Origin: Cervus elaphus
Lineage: Eukaryota > Chordata > Mammalia > Artiodactyla > Cervidae
Length of the DNA stretch: 64,000 bases
Assembly (NCBI RefSeq): GCF_910594005.1
Contig: NC_057828.1
Location: 11,916,235-11,980,234 of the forward strand
Direction of reading: 5' to 3'
Shown here: positions 1 through 11,060 of the stretch, piece by piece
How the letters are laid out: each line of letters opens with the position of its first letter
Numbering within the stretch: position 1 is the stretch's first letter
Program-made: the position numbers and the translations under genes
The notes under the pieces: model-generated
What the model saw: the letters and a program-made list of their open reading frames with translations, nothing else
Told to the model about the DNA's origin: nothing
The model's database searches: none

Positions 1-84
1 TTGAGTCTGCAGTGTTTCCTGGACGTTGTGATCACTACAGGTTATGGCCCAGGCTGAAGGTACTTGGTAAGTGATATTGCAAAG

Positions 85-245
85 GCACTTTTTTTTTTAT
101 TTTTTTATTAGTTGGAGGCTAATTACTTCACAACATTTCAGTGGGTTTTGTCATACATTGATATGAATCAGCCATAGGTTTACACTTATTCCCCATCCCG
201 ATCCCCCCTCCCATCTCCCTCTCCACCCGATTCCTCTAAGCATTC
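85..245 (-). mobile_element. L1 3' end, antisense
   Basis: A T-rich run near 90-110 leads into sequence typical of the antisense of a ruminant L1 3' untranslated region, including a C-rich stretch at about 195-230. It is a 5'-truncated L1 tail inserted on the - strand and has no coding content. The right edge is approximate. Identification is by recognition of the 3' UTR pattern only. Confidence 0.6.
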
Positions 246-475
246 CTTTCCACGGGGACGATGAGGATAGCTTGCCTTCACATGGACTGGGTTACGTCTT
301 TAGTGTTCTTCCACAAGGATGCCTAAATTCCTGGGCTCTCTGTCACCAACAGGTAGGTCATGGCTTGGAACAAGCCCCAGTCTTGGAGGAAGAACTTTCC
401 ATGATAAAGAAGACATCTTCCTGGTGGGCCTACAGCTGGACACTGTCTTATGCTGAACTCCTGAATTTTCCAGCC

Positions 476-657
476 TAATGACCTCAGATGGTAAAGAGTC
501 TCCCTGCAATGCAGGAGACTCAAGTTCAATCCCGGGGTCAGGAAAATCCCCTGAAGGGAATGGCTATCCATTCCAGTATACTTGCCTAGAGAATTCCATG
601 GACAGAGATTATAGTCCATGGGGGCACAGAGTCAGCATGACTGAGTGATTAATGACC
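476..657 (+). mobile_element. Bov-tA SINE with 8-bp target duplication
   Basis: A tRNA-derived head (degenerate promoter boxes around 485-530) is joined to the Bov-A body, which ends with the 'agtcagcatgactgag' type tail. Direct repeats taatgacc at 476-483 and 650-657 flank it, so the insertion is intact. BovB enzymes are thought to mobilise these SINEs through the shared 3' tail. Confidence 0.85.
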
Positions 658-1214
658 CCATCTAACCCTAATTACTTACCCAATTTCCCATATCTAAGTA
701 TCATCATATTGGGGGTTAGGAGTTCAACAAATTAATTTGTGAGGATATATTCAGTCCATAATACATTATCCCCCTATCTTCTATTCATCTTCCCCTGATA
801 CCGTTCTTCACTTTACTGGAAATGACTCAAGGACTTTCATACTTCTCTCATCTGCCTGGAAATGTATTCCAAATATCTTCCCATTTTCCACTCTGGAAAC
901 TCCTTCAATATTTGAATCACCTGAGTAAATAATACCCTAATTCTACTCTTGAATATTATAACACTCTTTCTCCTAACTTCATTTATTTTCTTTCATAGCA
1001 CTAATCACCAGTGACCCTGCATGGCATGGCTCACAGCTTCATTGAGTTATGCAAGCCCCTTTACCATGACAAAGCTGTGAACCATGAAGGGGCACCTAGT
1101 AATAGTCTACATAACATAAAATTTTAGGATTCTCTGACTCCCATGAAAATTGAAACTTTATTAGAGCAGAAATTTAAAATTTTTAATTTATTCCTATATT
1201 TCTAACTTCTATAC
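658..1214. other. Unannotated AT-rich sequence
   Basis: No repeat family, RNA gene or convincing coding frame could be read here. The interval lies between a Bov-tA and a rearranged BovB. Confidence 0.5.
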
Positions 1215-1603
1215 TCAGGTAAGTTCAGTTCAATTCAGTCACTCAGTCGCATTCACCTCTTTCTGAAACCATGGACTGCAGAACGCCAAGCTTCCCAGTC
1301 CATCACCAACTCCCAGAGCTTATTCAAACTCATGTCCATAGAGTCGGTGATGCCATTCAACCTTCTCATCCTCTGTTATCCCCTTCTCTGCCTGCCTTCA
1401 ATATTTCCCAGCATCAGGGTCTTTTCAAATGAGTCAATTCTTCACATCAGGTGGCCAAATTATTGGAATTTCAGCTTCAGCATCAGTCCTTTTAATGAAT
1501 ATTCAGGACTGGTTTCCTTCAGGATTGACTGGTTGGATAGCCTTGCTGTCCAAGGGACTCTGAAGAGTCTTCTCCGACATCACAGTTCAAAAGCATCAAT
1601 TCC

Positions 1604-2278
1604 TCACCGCTCAGCTTTCTTTATAGTCATACTCTCACATCCATACATGACAACTAGAAAAACCACAGCTTTGACTAGATGGACTGCTGTTGGCAAAGTC
1701 ATGTCTCTGTTTTTTAATATGCTGTATATGTTTGTCATAGCTTTTCTTCCAAGGAGCAAGCTTCTTTTAATTTCATGGCTGCAATCACCATCTACAATGA
1801 TCTTGGAGCCCAAAAAAATAAAGTCTCTCTCTGTTTCCATTGTTTCCCCTTTTATTTGCCATGAAGTGATGGGACTGGATGTCATGATCTTAGTTTTCTG
1901 AATGTTGAGTTTTAAGCCAAATTTTTCACTTTCCTCTTTCACGTTCATCAAGAGGCTCTTTAGTTTTTCTTCGCTTTCTGCCATAAGTGTGGTGTCATCT
2001 GCATATCTGAGGTTATTCATATTTCTCCTGGCAATCCTGATTCCAGGTTGCACTTCATCCATCCCGGCATTTTGCATGATGTACTCTGCATATAAGTTAA
2101 ATAAGCAGGGTGACAATATACAGTCTTGACGTATTCCTTTCCCAATTTGGAACCAGTCTGTTGTTCCATGTCCAGCTCTAACTGTTGCTTCCTGACCTGC
2201 ATACAGATTTCTCAAGAGGCAGGTCAGGTGGTTTGGTATTCCCATCTCTTGAGTTTTCCACAGTTTGTTGTGATCCAA
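1604..2278 (-). pseudogene. BovB ORF2 fragment, reverse transcriptase domain
   Basis: This 224-codon open frame holds the RTE-clade reverse transcriptase core. It includes the RYADDTTLM box (the catalytic YxDD motif) about halfway along, preceded by a palm segment (GCILSPCLFNL-like, here reading QDCILSPCLFNL). The enzyme would copy BovB RNA at a nicked target site. The frame begins mid-domain and has no upstream endonuclease, so it is a remnant. Related copies occur at 13563, 24043, 48182 and 55403. Confidence 0.85.
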
Positions 2279-2966
2279 ACAGTCAAAGGTTTTGACATAG
2301 TCAATAAGGAAGAGGTAGTCGTTTTTCTGGAACTCTTTTGCTTTTTTGATGATTCAACAGATGTTGGCGATTTGATCTCTGGTTCCTCTGTCTTTTGTAA
2401 ATCTAGCTTGAATACCTGGAAGTTCTCAGGTCATGTTCTGTTGAAGACTGGTTTGGAGAATTTTCAGCATTACTTTGCTAGGGTATGAGATGAATGCAAC
2501 TGTGAGGTAATTTAAACATTCTTTGACATTGCCTTTCTTTGGGACTGGAATGAGAACTGACCTTTTCCAGTCCTATGACCATGGTTGAGTTTTTCAAATT
2601 TGCTGGCATATTGAGTGCAACACTTTGACAGCATCATCTTTTAGGATTTGAAATAGCTCAACTGAAATTCCATCACCTCTACTAGCTTTGTTCATAGTGA
2701 TGCTTCCTAAGACCCACTTGACTTATTAAGGGCCACTTAATAAGGTCACTCCTTATTGCCAAATTCAGACTTAAATTGAAGAAAGTAGGGAAAACCACTA
2801 GACCATTCAGGTATGACCTAAATCAAATCCCTTATAATGATACAGTGGAAGTGACAAATAGATTCAAGGGATTAGATTTGATAGACAGAGTGCCTGAAGA
2901 ACTATGAACAGAAGTTTGTGACACTGTACAGGAAGTAGTGATCAAGACCATCCCCAAGAAAAACAA

Positions 2967-3377
2967 ATGCAAAAGACAAAATGGTTGTCTGAGCAGCCCT
3001 TACAAATAGCTGAGAGAAGAAGAGAAGCAAAAGGCAAAGGAGAAAAGGAAAGATATACCCATTTGAATGCAGAGTTCCAAAGAATAGCAAGGAGAGGTAA
3101 GAAAGCCTTCCTCAGTGATCAATGCAAAGAAATAGAGGAAAGCAACAGAATTGAAAAGGCTAGAGATCTCTTCATGAAAATTAGAGATACCAAAGGAGCA
3201 TTTCATGCAAAGATGGGCACAATAAAGGACAGAAGTCGTATGGACCTAACAGAAGCAGAAGACATTAAGAAGGCGTGGCAAGAATACACAGAAGAATTAA
3301 ACAAAAAAGATCTTGATGTCTCAGAGAACCTTGATGGTGTGATCACTCATCTAGAGCCAGACATCTTGGAGTGCTAA
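2967..3377 (+). pseudogene. BovB ORF2 fragment, linker between endonuclease and RT (inverted arm)
   Basis: This 136-codon frame is rich in Lys, Glu and Arg and reads through the spacer between the AP-endonuclease and reverse transcriptase of BovB. A parallel frame sits at 26472-27023. It lies in the inverted arm of the 1215-3445 insertion, so it is on the opposite strand from the reverse transcriptase of the same element. It ends in a stop just before the RT domain begins. No independent function is expected. Confidence 0.75.
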
Positions 3378-3445
3378 GTCAAGTGGGCCTTAGGAAGCAT
3401 TACTCTGAACAAAGATAGTGGAGGTGATGGAATTCCAGTCAGGTA

Positions 3446-4366
3446 TGACACATAATTAAAAATGCAGACTTTTAAATTGAATCAAATTGCAACGCAGTAT
3501 TTTAAGTCACCTAAGGAAATACACAATTGAAATTATTAAAATTATGACTGAATGTCAGTAACATATTTTGTTGTTTAATATCAGTTTTTCATTAACAGAT
3601 TGGGAGCTCTATGAAGTAATGCCTTTATTCAGTACTGAAATTTTAGCAGCTGGACACTCCCTTGTTCATCATTGGAGTTTAGTGAGTACTCTTGAGTACA
3701 TGGCTACATCTATTTATCTGTTTAATCTTATATAATGATAGCTTGTTGCCAATAGCAGTCCTGCTGGATTTGCTGCTTTGAACTATAAAACTCTTACCTA
3801 AATTGCTATGCACTATTCTGTATTATCTATGTGTTATCTCTTTGTTACAGCAATAGGAAATCCAAGAAATTCAATTAATTGCAGGAAGAACCCTTCTTTT
3901 TAAACTTAAAAGTTAGTTTTTTGAGCAATTTTCAATTATTTTCACAGAATGTTTTATTTTTTTAAATTCAACTACCTTAATAAACCTAGTCTGTCAAAAT
4001 AAATGCCACCTGCAGCATTATGTATTGCATTCATTGAGATGATTCATTTGTGGACAAATCGCTTGCTATATAATGTTTTCCATGAAGGCTGGCACAGCTG
4101 GTTTTTAATTTATCTGTAAAGCAAAACCATTCCCTTTGGAGTAAATGTTTTCATTTGGATACTTTGATTTGCCATGTTTGCAAACAGTATTTTCCTCACT
4201 TTGCTGGGCAAAGGAAAGTGTAATAAGAGAGTAATCTGAATACATACAAGTAGAAATCAAGTAGCTTCTTTCCCCTTTGGCTTGTTTCTTATTCCTGATA
4301 AATAGATAATACTCAAAAATAAATTAATTGGCTTAACGTACTTAACATACATAAAATACGAACCTG
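3446..4366. other. Unannotated AT-rich sequence
   Basis: Mostly A+T with no recognisable repeat, RNA gene or coding frame of note. Confidence 0.5.
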
Positions 4367-4600
4367 CGGGCATGCTAAGTCACTTCAGTTGTGTTCAACT
4401 CTGTGTAACCCCATGGCTTCAGTCATGTTTGACTCTGTGCATTCTGCCAGGCTCCTCTGTCCATGGGATTCTCCAGGCAAGAACTCTGGAGTGGGTCGCC
4501 TTGCCTTCCTCCAGGGATTCTTCCCAACCCAGGGATTGAACCTGCATCTCTTACATCTCCTGCACTGGCAGGCAGGTTCTTTACCTCTAGTGCCACCGAA
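4367..4600 (-). mobile_element. Bov-tA SINE, antisense
   Basis: Reads as the reverse complement of a Bov-A body followed by the tRNA-derived head (ending '...ttacctctagtgccacc'). Its target duplication was not clear. Another Bov-A lies 70 bp to the right in the opposite orientation, so the pair could fold into a hairpin in RNA. Confidence 0.85.
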
Positions 4601-4671
4601 CTTGGCTACCCAGATAAACATATCTGCTTAGAACTTTACATTTCCACCTACTCAATTCAAGCTTAAAGAAG

Positions 4672-4785
4672 AAAATGCCAACCACTCCAGTATTCTTGCT
4701 GGGAATATCTCATGGAGAGAGGAGCTTGGTGGGCTACAGTCCATGGGGTCACAAAGAGTCAGACACGACTGAGCACATACACACA
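4672..4785 (+). mobile_element. Bov-A monomer
   Basis: Contains the Bov-A core ('ccactccagtattcttgc') and tail ('agtcagacacgactgagca') without a tRNA-like head, followed by a short CA-rich tail. Confidence 0.8.
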
Positions 4786-6626
4786 CAATACAAGCTTAGT
4801 GAGATGAGGACAAGGAACACTGCTGCTATTTTGTAAATGGAGGAGAGAAAACCTAATATCATGAATTGACTCATCCCTTAATTCCAGGGTCAAAAATAAT
4901 GCCCTGATTCATTTTGTTCAGTACTTTCTCTATTCCATATATTAGTCTACACATATTATCTGTAGGTTATGAACTTGGCTTTGGTTTCACTGACATGAAA
5001 ATGTGTTTACATGTGGCTCTCAGACTTCCTTAAAATTTATACTGCTTTAAAGCAAATAAAAGTGACCAACGAGTCAAATGAAGATAATTACATCCAAATA
5101 CTAAGAAGCCATGATTCTAACGTCATTATCATTCCTGATGAAATTTATCTAGACGGAAAAGGTAGAACAGTTGAGGGAAAGGCCAAGTGTGCTACTCTGG
5201 ATAGTGTTTCAATAATAGTGCACAGGCCCTGTTTCTTCAAAGTGTAATTGATGTGTAGTATGTTTTTTGTCACAACTGTATTTTAAGGTTTAGCTTTATA
5301 TTCTTTCATGCCTCATTCATTATATATAAATCTATTTCAATAACTATGACAAAATAATGCTATATTTCCATCTATTGTTTCAACTTGGGGGTTAACATCT
5401 ATGATTAACAGAAATCTAGGTTTTAACATGCCTTACAGGCAATCCTGATGCAATCAAACCATGAGCACTACTGATTTAGGGTGTAGGGTAAAACTTTGGA
5501 ACAAAGGGTTCCCATAACCCAGTGGCTCAAAGATAATAGATATTTAATTTTCCTTCAAACAGGAGTCTAGGTGCAGGACGGCAGGACATATTAGACCGCG
5601 GTGCCATTGTTACAGGAGATATTGTTCAGATATTCAGCTGCTGTCATTCTAAGCCTGTTGGAAGCTCACTCTCAAACATGCATCTATATGTCAGCTTGGG
5701 GAAATAGGAAAGACAGAATATGGAACTACTGATGCAGGTGATGTTTACAGCTCAAAAGATAAACTCCCATACCATGGTGGACTTACCACCTGAATCTTTT
5801 TATTAATAACATGAAGTCCGAAACAGTCCTGTCCACTGGGTAGATTTCTTCTAAGAGGATCTTCAAGGACCTAGAACCTTTCCTTGTAAGTTCATTATTT
5901 TCAACATGTGAATTCCAGGCTTGTCATGCTTGTCTTCCTCGAGCTTGTTGTGGGCGAAATGATCATGAAGGAGCCATTTGGCTATTACTAATGGAACATG
6001 GAAGTTACATGAATCATTTCCATCACATCTAGGCTCCAGAATGTATGGCCATGGGGAGGAGGAAAGGAAATATGCTCACTGACCAGCTATAAGATATATG
6101 CCAACTAGAGTGTAACTTTATTTTTTAAGTGGTAATCAATAAATTTCTTCCCTCATTTCTTATTGACTTAGTCCTTCTTTGATTCAACAAGTTGTTATTA
6201 ATTTAGTAAAAGCCTTCTGATTTAGTGCTCTAGAATTTCAAAGAAAGCATTTACTAAAACATTGCATAGGTTTAGGTAAGGGCTTTGCTTTTATTGGGAA
6301 TATGGCAGATGTCAGTCTAAATAAATTTTTATATGATTGATTAGCAACTGTCTTTCTGTATGTCTAAGAAACATCATAGCACGTACTGAAGAATTCATCC
6401 TTCATTTGTATGAAGGATGCTCTCCTTCATATGAATAGTATGCTCTCAAAAGAAACTATGTCTCTAGGAAAAAAGAAAAATAACCTAATATTTAACTAGA
6501 ATTAAGCAACTGTTTGTCAGAAACACTGCTAAATATTTTCACATATAGTGCCTAATTTAATGGCATCATTGGTAGTAGGGTGTTTCTCTAAGGAAGCACT
6601 GGATAAAGCAGAAATTAAAGAGGAGG
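4786..6626. other. Long stretch without identified genes
   Basis: No gene found. The 78-codon frame at 5011-5247 has no recognisable domain and is treated as chance. Around 5500-6100 the composition is less AT-rich and may hold a very old repeat that I could not name. A perfect 10-bp hairpin lies at 6396-6419 (catccttcat, loop ttgt, atgaaggatg). Confidence 0.45.
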
Positions 6627-7010
6627 CCGAACACCAAAGAACTGATGCTTTCAAATTGTGGTGCTGAAAAAGGCTTCTGAGAGTCCCTTGGACAGCAAGG
6701 AGATCAAACCAGTCAATCCCAAAGGAAATCAACCCTGAATATTCATTGGAAGGACTGATGCTGAAGCTGAAGTTCCAACACTTTGGCCACCTGATGCAAA
6801 GAGCCAACTCACTGGAAAAGACCCTGATGCTTGCAGAGACTGAGGGCAGGAGAAGAAGGGGGTTACAGAGGATGAAATGGTTAGATAGCATCACTGACTC
6901 CATGGATGTGAATTGGAGCAAACTTGGGGAAATGGTGAAGGACAGGGGAACCTGGCATGCTGCAGTCCATGGGGGTGCAAAGAGTTGGACACAACTTAGT
7001 GACTGAACAA
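6627..7010 (+). mobile_element. BovB 3' end, 5'-truncated
   Basis: Carries the last coding codons and 3' region of BovB in sense orientation, ending with the 'gactgaacaacaa' tail near 7010. It is non-coding and heavily 5'-truncated, the commonest form of LINE insertion here. Confidence 0.9.
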
Positions 7011-7794
7011 CAATGAAGGGCAAAATGTAAAACTAGGGAGAAGGGGAGGATAATTCATGGAGGATGTGAGTCCAGGAAGACAGGTCATTGAGTTAAGGAG
7101 AATCCTTGGCAAAAACTACAGAGCTGAAAAGAATATCACAGAGAAATCAAGGGAAACTCAAATAGGTCCTGGTCCACACCCAGTAATCCTATTTTGTTTT
7201 TCTGGCTAGCTCTTTTACGCTTGTTTCCCTATTTTCAGCAAGGGGTCTTACACACATTTTCTAAGACATTAGACAGAGAGGAGCTTCTTAGTTCTGATGT
7301 GATCGAAACCAACCTTTCCATCTTTTTTAGTAACATGGAGAAAGCATCTCTTCCAGCAAAAGGCAATTCTTCCCATATGTTCTCTCAGCCCAGACCCTCC
7401 TGTTCTTTGAAATGTCACTCCTTAGGTTTGCACCCCTTTCCTCATATGTCATCAAACTGATTCTCTCTAAAGGGTAATCTCATTACAATACAATGACTCT
7501 CAGGGTCCCCAGGCCCCACCCAGCCATCACCGCAGGGGGACTGGCTGGTCCTCAGGCTTTTCATTTAAACTGGAAAACATCACTTGTAGCAAATCACAAT
7601 CAGGTTAATCTTCAGCTTACAACAATCACCCTTCTTTGAGAGAGGTCTTGACTACAGAGATGACTCTGAAGGAAATGATGTACCTTGCACCTGAACCCTG
7701 ACCTCCGGCCATCTCCTGGGGATGGACAACTGATCAATGCTGGACCAAGTTTGGAAACTTGAACGGAGACACAGAAGCTGGTTGAAGCTCTTAC
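7011..7794. other. Unannotated sequence left of the CpG-rich block
   Basis: No repeat recognised. Short open frames at 7194-7460 (+) and 7612-7935 (-) have no recognisable domain. The - strand frame runs through a good splice donor match at 7790-7794. Confidence 0.4.
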
Positions 7795-8330
7795 CTTAAT
7801 GGTCCTGTGATACCCTCCAGCTGCTGAGGGCTCCAGGGACCACCACGGGGATGGGGGTGAGGTTCCCGGCTGCTTCCAGGTCTGGATCTGGCCGGTCAGT
7901 AGCCATGGCGGGGTCTCCGGAGCTCTGTGAGACACAGTCCTCAGCCTGCCCTGGGCCCCCAGCTCATCCGCTGGCCCCGGATGAGGGCCCGGAGGGCAGA
8001 GGAAGAAGGCCCAGGCCCACTTCTCGCGCGCTTTGCAGAGAGGACCACCTCTAGGCTGACCACTGGCAGAGCAGGAGGAATTCTAACCACCAGGCTAATG
8101 GTCTCGCGATAACAGCTTTGCGCCTGCGTCGTTACACTTTCAGCTCACAGACCCGTCCGGCGTCTGCCGGGTCACCAGGCCGTCGTCCTCATGTGCTGTT
8201 GGCCCAGACTCCACACCCTTTCACGCTTCATCTTGTACCAGCCAGCTTCCTGCTTCTCCATCCACTGAAACCATCCCGTCCGCTGTCACAAAGGAACTCT
8301 GTGTTGGCCGCTCCACGGGTATGTAGTTTT
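7795..8330. other. CpG-rich block, candidate promoter or first exon
   Basis: GC-rich with many CpG dinucleotides, in sharp contrast to the AT-rich surroundings. CpG clusters lie at about 7840-8050 and 8100-8190. It contains gcgcctgcgt at about 8118-8127, which resembles an NRF-1 site. On the - strand a stretch ending ACCATTAAG meets GTAAGAGC at 7794, a good splice donor. On the + strand an ATG in strong Kozak context (gccATGG, near 7903) opens about 49 codons. Neither translation is recognised. It could be a CpG-island promoter of a non-coding RNA, an unrecognised exon, or a retrocopy of a GC-rich gene. Confidence 0.4.
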
Positions 8331-8390
8331 TATCTCCTCACTTTACTCAGTATTTCAGAGATGTTTATTGCAGTGGTTGATTCTCCTTTT

Positions 8391-8688
8391 GTCAAATGAG
8401 CTGCTGCTGCTGCTAAGTCACTTCAATCGTATCCGACTCTGTGCGACCCCATAGACGGCAGCCCATAGGCTCCCCGGTCCCTGGGATTCTCCAGGCAAGA
8501 ACACTGGAGTGGGTTGCCATTTCCTTCTCCAATGCATGGAAGTGAAAAGTGAAAGTGAAATCCCTCAGTCGTGTCCGACTCTTAGCGACCCCATGGACTG
8601 CAGCCTACCAGGCTCCTCCGTTCATGGGATTTTCCAGGCAAGAGTACTGGAGTGGGGTGCCATTGCCTTCTCCGTCAAATGAACTGCT
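8391..8688 (-). mobile_element. Bov-A2 SINE (dimer), antisense, 15-bp target duplication
   Basis: Two Bov-A units in tandem are joined by the A-rich linker 'gaagtgaaaagtgaaagtga' near 8538, starting with GCT repeats. The flanking repeats gtcaaatgagctgct (8391-8405) and gtcaaatgaactgct (8674-8688) differ at one base, so the insertion is fairly young. The CpG content (TCGT, CCGACT) is well kept, which also argues for youth. Confidence 0.92.
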
Positions 8689-9061
8689 ATTGTTTAAATC
8701 CCTTGATGGTTTCTTCATTCTTCTGTTTATTCTTTTCTAGATTTTTTTTTTCTATCCTGTCTATATAGTTCTTAAATATGGTGCTTTGAATGACCTCCCT
8801 TTTCCTCACTGGATTTCAAATGAATTAAAAAAAAAAAAAGAAAAAGTGAGTTAAGCATATGGGAATAAAATATAGTGTTTATAATGAGGAGTATGTTTAA
8901 GATTGTGGCTTATGTACGTGGGCTAATGGTCTTCCTAATAAGAGACCCTAGATGTGGACTGAGTCACTCAGACAGAAACAGTTGAGGACCTTTCTATCTG
9001 CGGCTCTTTGTGGAAGCTGTCTCCCTAGGAAAAGAGGGGAGGAAAGAACAGAGCTAAGCTT
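8689..9061. other. Unannotated AT-rich sequence
   Basis: Nothing recognised except a short poly(A) stretch near 8826-8850. Confidence 0.5.
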
Positions 9062-9283
9062 GTGCTGTGCTGTGCTTAGTCACTCAGTCCTGTCCGACTC
9101 TTTGTGACCACGTGGACTGTACGCTGCCAGGCTCCTCTGTCCATGGGAATTCTCCAGGCAACAATACTGGGGTGGGTTGCTACGCCCTTCTCCAGGAGAT
9201 CTTCCCAATCCAGGGTTCAAACCCAAGACTCCCACATGCATTACGGGCAAATTCTTTTCCGTCTGGGCCACCAGGGAAGCCCA
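9062..9283 (-). mobile_element. Bov-tA SINE, antisense
   Basis: Starts with GTGCT repeats and a TCAGTC tail. A Bov-A core follows, then the tRNA-derived head ending at 'gggccaccagggaagccc'. No clear target duplication was found. Confidence 0.85.
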
Positions 9284-9290
9284 TGAATAG

Positions 9291-9388
9291 TGGATGGGTA
9301 GTCTATCCATTCTCCAGGGGATCTTCCCACCCAGGAGTAGAACTGGGGTCTCCTTCGTTGCAGGCAGATTCTTTACCTGGTGAGGTAT
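9291..9388 (-). mobile_element. Partial Bov-tA head, antisense
   Basis: Contains only the inner part of a Bov-A unit plus the tRNA-like head ('aggggatcttcccacccagg' to 'tctttacctggtgagg'). It lies 8 bp after a full Bov-tA of the same orientation, so it may be the remnant of a second insertion or of a tandem SINE. Confidence 0.65.
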
Positions 9389-10333
9389 AAAGACCAGACC
9401 TAAGCTTAAGCAGGATCATTATCCTAAACTGAATATATGCCATTGTAGGAGAAATAAAGAGAACCCAGCAGTGCTTTGTTGCCTCTCTATGGAAGGAAAT
9501 ATTGCAGATGTGTGTGAATAGATATAAGCAATCCACAAAAGCACTGGAATTCTGGAGGTTGTATAAAGAAATATTAGCTATAAACACTGTGAGACAAGTG
9601 TGTGACAAGTCCATAAAGAGATGAGAGAAGACACCTTACTCCATGCTTGCTTTCCTCTTATACCCCTTACAGGCTGACCCAAATGGTTACTTGTTTATGA
9701 TTTGCCTAAAGTACAAAGAAAAGTCCTTGAGTACAGCATCTGCATTTTGTTCAATCTGTATCTCAGTGTCTACAATAATACCCAGAATGTAAGGGGCATT
9801 GTTGAATGAATGAATGAATGTACAAGACAAATACACAAAAATGGCATATCACTTCCATTGTTGAAAGAAATTACTGCTCTGTAGGCTTCAAGGAGATACA
9901 ATCTGAGTTGGACTATAAAGAATACAATTATCCTAAGTAAGATAGTGAGAAGAGTGTGACCAGAAGTAATGTTAAAAATATATATATATATCACAAGACA
10001 TTTTTGGGTCTGTGATATTTATTAGCATTGACATTACATGAACCTCTTCTATTTACTGCCGTAAAATAAAGGAGCATCATAAAATAAATAAATGGAAGAT
10101 TAAAATTAAACATTTAATTTTTAAATTTATTTTCCCCACTGAAATTATTAGAGGTTACTGACTTTAATATTTAATTTTAGAAACTTATGTGTTTAGAGAG
10201 GAATGTATGGTGGATGGGGGTGTGTGGGTATACCACTCATGTATACACATTAGTGTATATATATATATATATATATAAAACAATCTCTACAAAGAATTAG
10301 TATTTTAGTAGTACATGATTATTAAAAACATGA
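9389..10333. other. Unannotated AT-rich sequence with TA microsatellites
   Basis: No gene or named repeat. Simple repeats are a short TA run near 9975-9990 and a (TA)n tract at 10254-10277. Confidence 0.55.
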
Positions 10334-10535
10334 GCTTTCCCAGGTGGCTCAAGTGATAAAGAACCCACCAGCCAATTCAGAAGATGCACACAGGAGATGT
10401 GGGTCAGGAAAATCATTTGGAGAAGGAAATGACAACCTACTCCAGTATGCTTGCCTGGGAAATCCCATGACCAGAGGAGCTTGTCAGGCTACAGCCCATG
10501 GGGTCAAAAAAGAATCGGCCATGACTGAGCAACTG
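10334..10535 (+). mobile_element. Bov-tA SINE
   Basis: The tRNA-derived head ('tttcccaggtggctcaagtg') is followed by the Bov-A body and the 'catgactgagcaactgagca' tail. Confidence 0.85.
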
Positions 10536-10687
10536 AGCACAGTAAAAAAATATATAGATCATAATCTTTAAAATGTTTTTTTTTTCTTATCTGACTTACT
10601 TCTAAGAATTACAAATACTTATTGCCCAAATTTTTCCCAAACTGATATATTGACAAAGGCATTTGTTCCTCTAGTCACTAGAGTCTA

Positions 10688-11060
10688 TATACTCTGTTTT
10701 TGAACTGTGGTGTTGGAGAAGACTCTTGAGAGTCCCTTGGACTGCAAGGAGATCCAACCAGTCAGTCCTAAAGGAAATCAGTCCTGAATATTCATTGGAA
10801 GGACTAATGCTGAAGCTGAAACTACAGTACTTTGTCCAACTGATGTGAAGAACTGACTCATTTGAAAAGACCCTGATGCTGGGAAAGAGTGAAGGCAGGG
10901 GGATTAGGGGATGACAGAGGATGAGATGGTTGGATGGCATCACCTCGATGGACGTGAGTTTGAGCAAGATCCAAGAGTTGGTGATGGACAGGGAAGCCTG
11001 TTGTGCTGCAGTCCATGGGGTCACAAAGAGTCGGGCACGACTGAGCAACTGAACTGATAC
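10688..11060 (+). mobile_element. BovB 3' end, 5'-truncated
   Basis: Sense BovB 3' region, closely parallel to 6627-7010 and 28876-29268, ending 'gagcaactgaactgata'. No open frame remains. Confidence 0.9.

Larger units (their letters stand above)
1215..3445 (-). mobile_element. BovB LINE, 5'-truncated, with inverted 5' segment
   Basis: The 3' end lies at the left (about 1222, 'agttcagttc' tail). The - strand part runs from there through the reverse transcriptase to about 2724. A short filler of roughly 30 bp follows. Then 2756-3438 carries an upstream part of the same element in + orientation. Its inner end is the 5'-most part and its outer end is internal to the element, as expected from twin priming. 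About 60 bp of BovB (around the GGTGATGGAATT motif) is present in both arms. The 7-bp repeat tcaggta at 1215-1221 and 3439-3445 is a plausible target duplication for the whole structure. Confidence 0.85.

Noticed and set aside
484..540. tRNA-like promoter boxes in Bov-tA and CHR elements as possible tRNA genes
   Set aside because: They are the tRNA-derived heads of SINEs. No complete cloverleaf could be read, and each is joined to a SINE body.
5011..5247. 78-codon + strand frame
   Set aside because: No domain, no homologue recognised, no exon signals; chance frames of this size are common in 64 kb.
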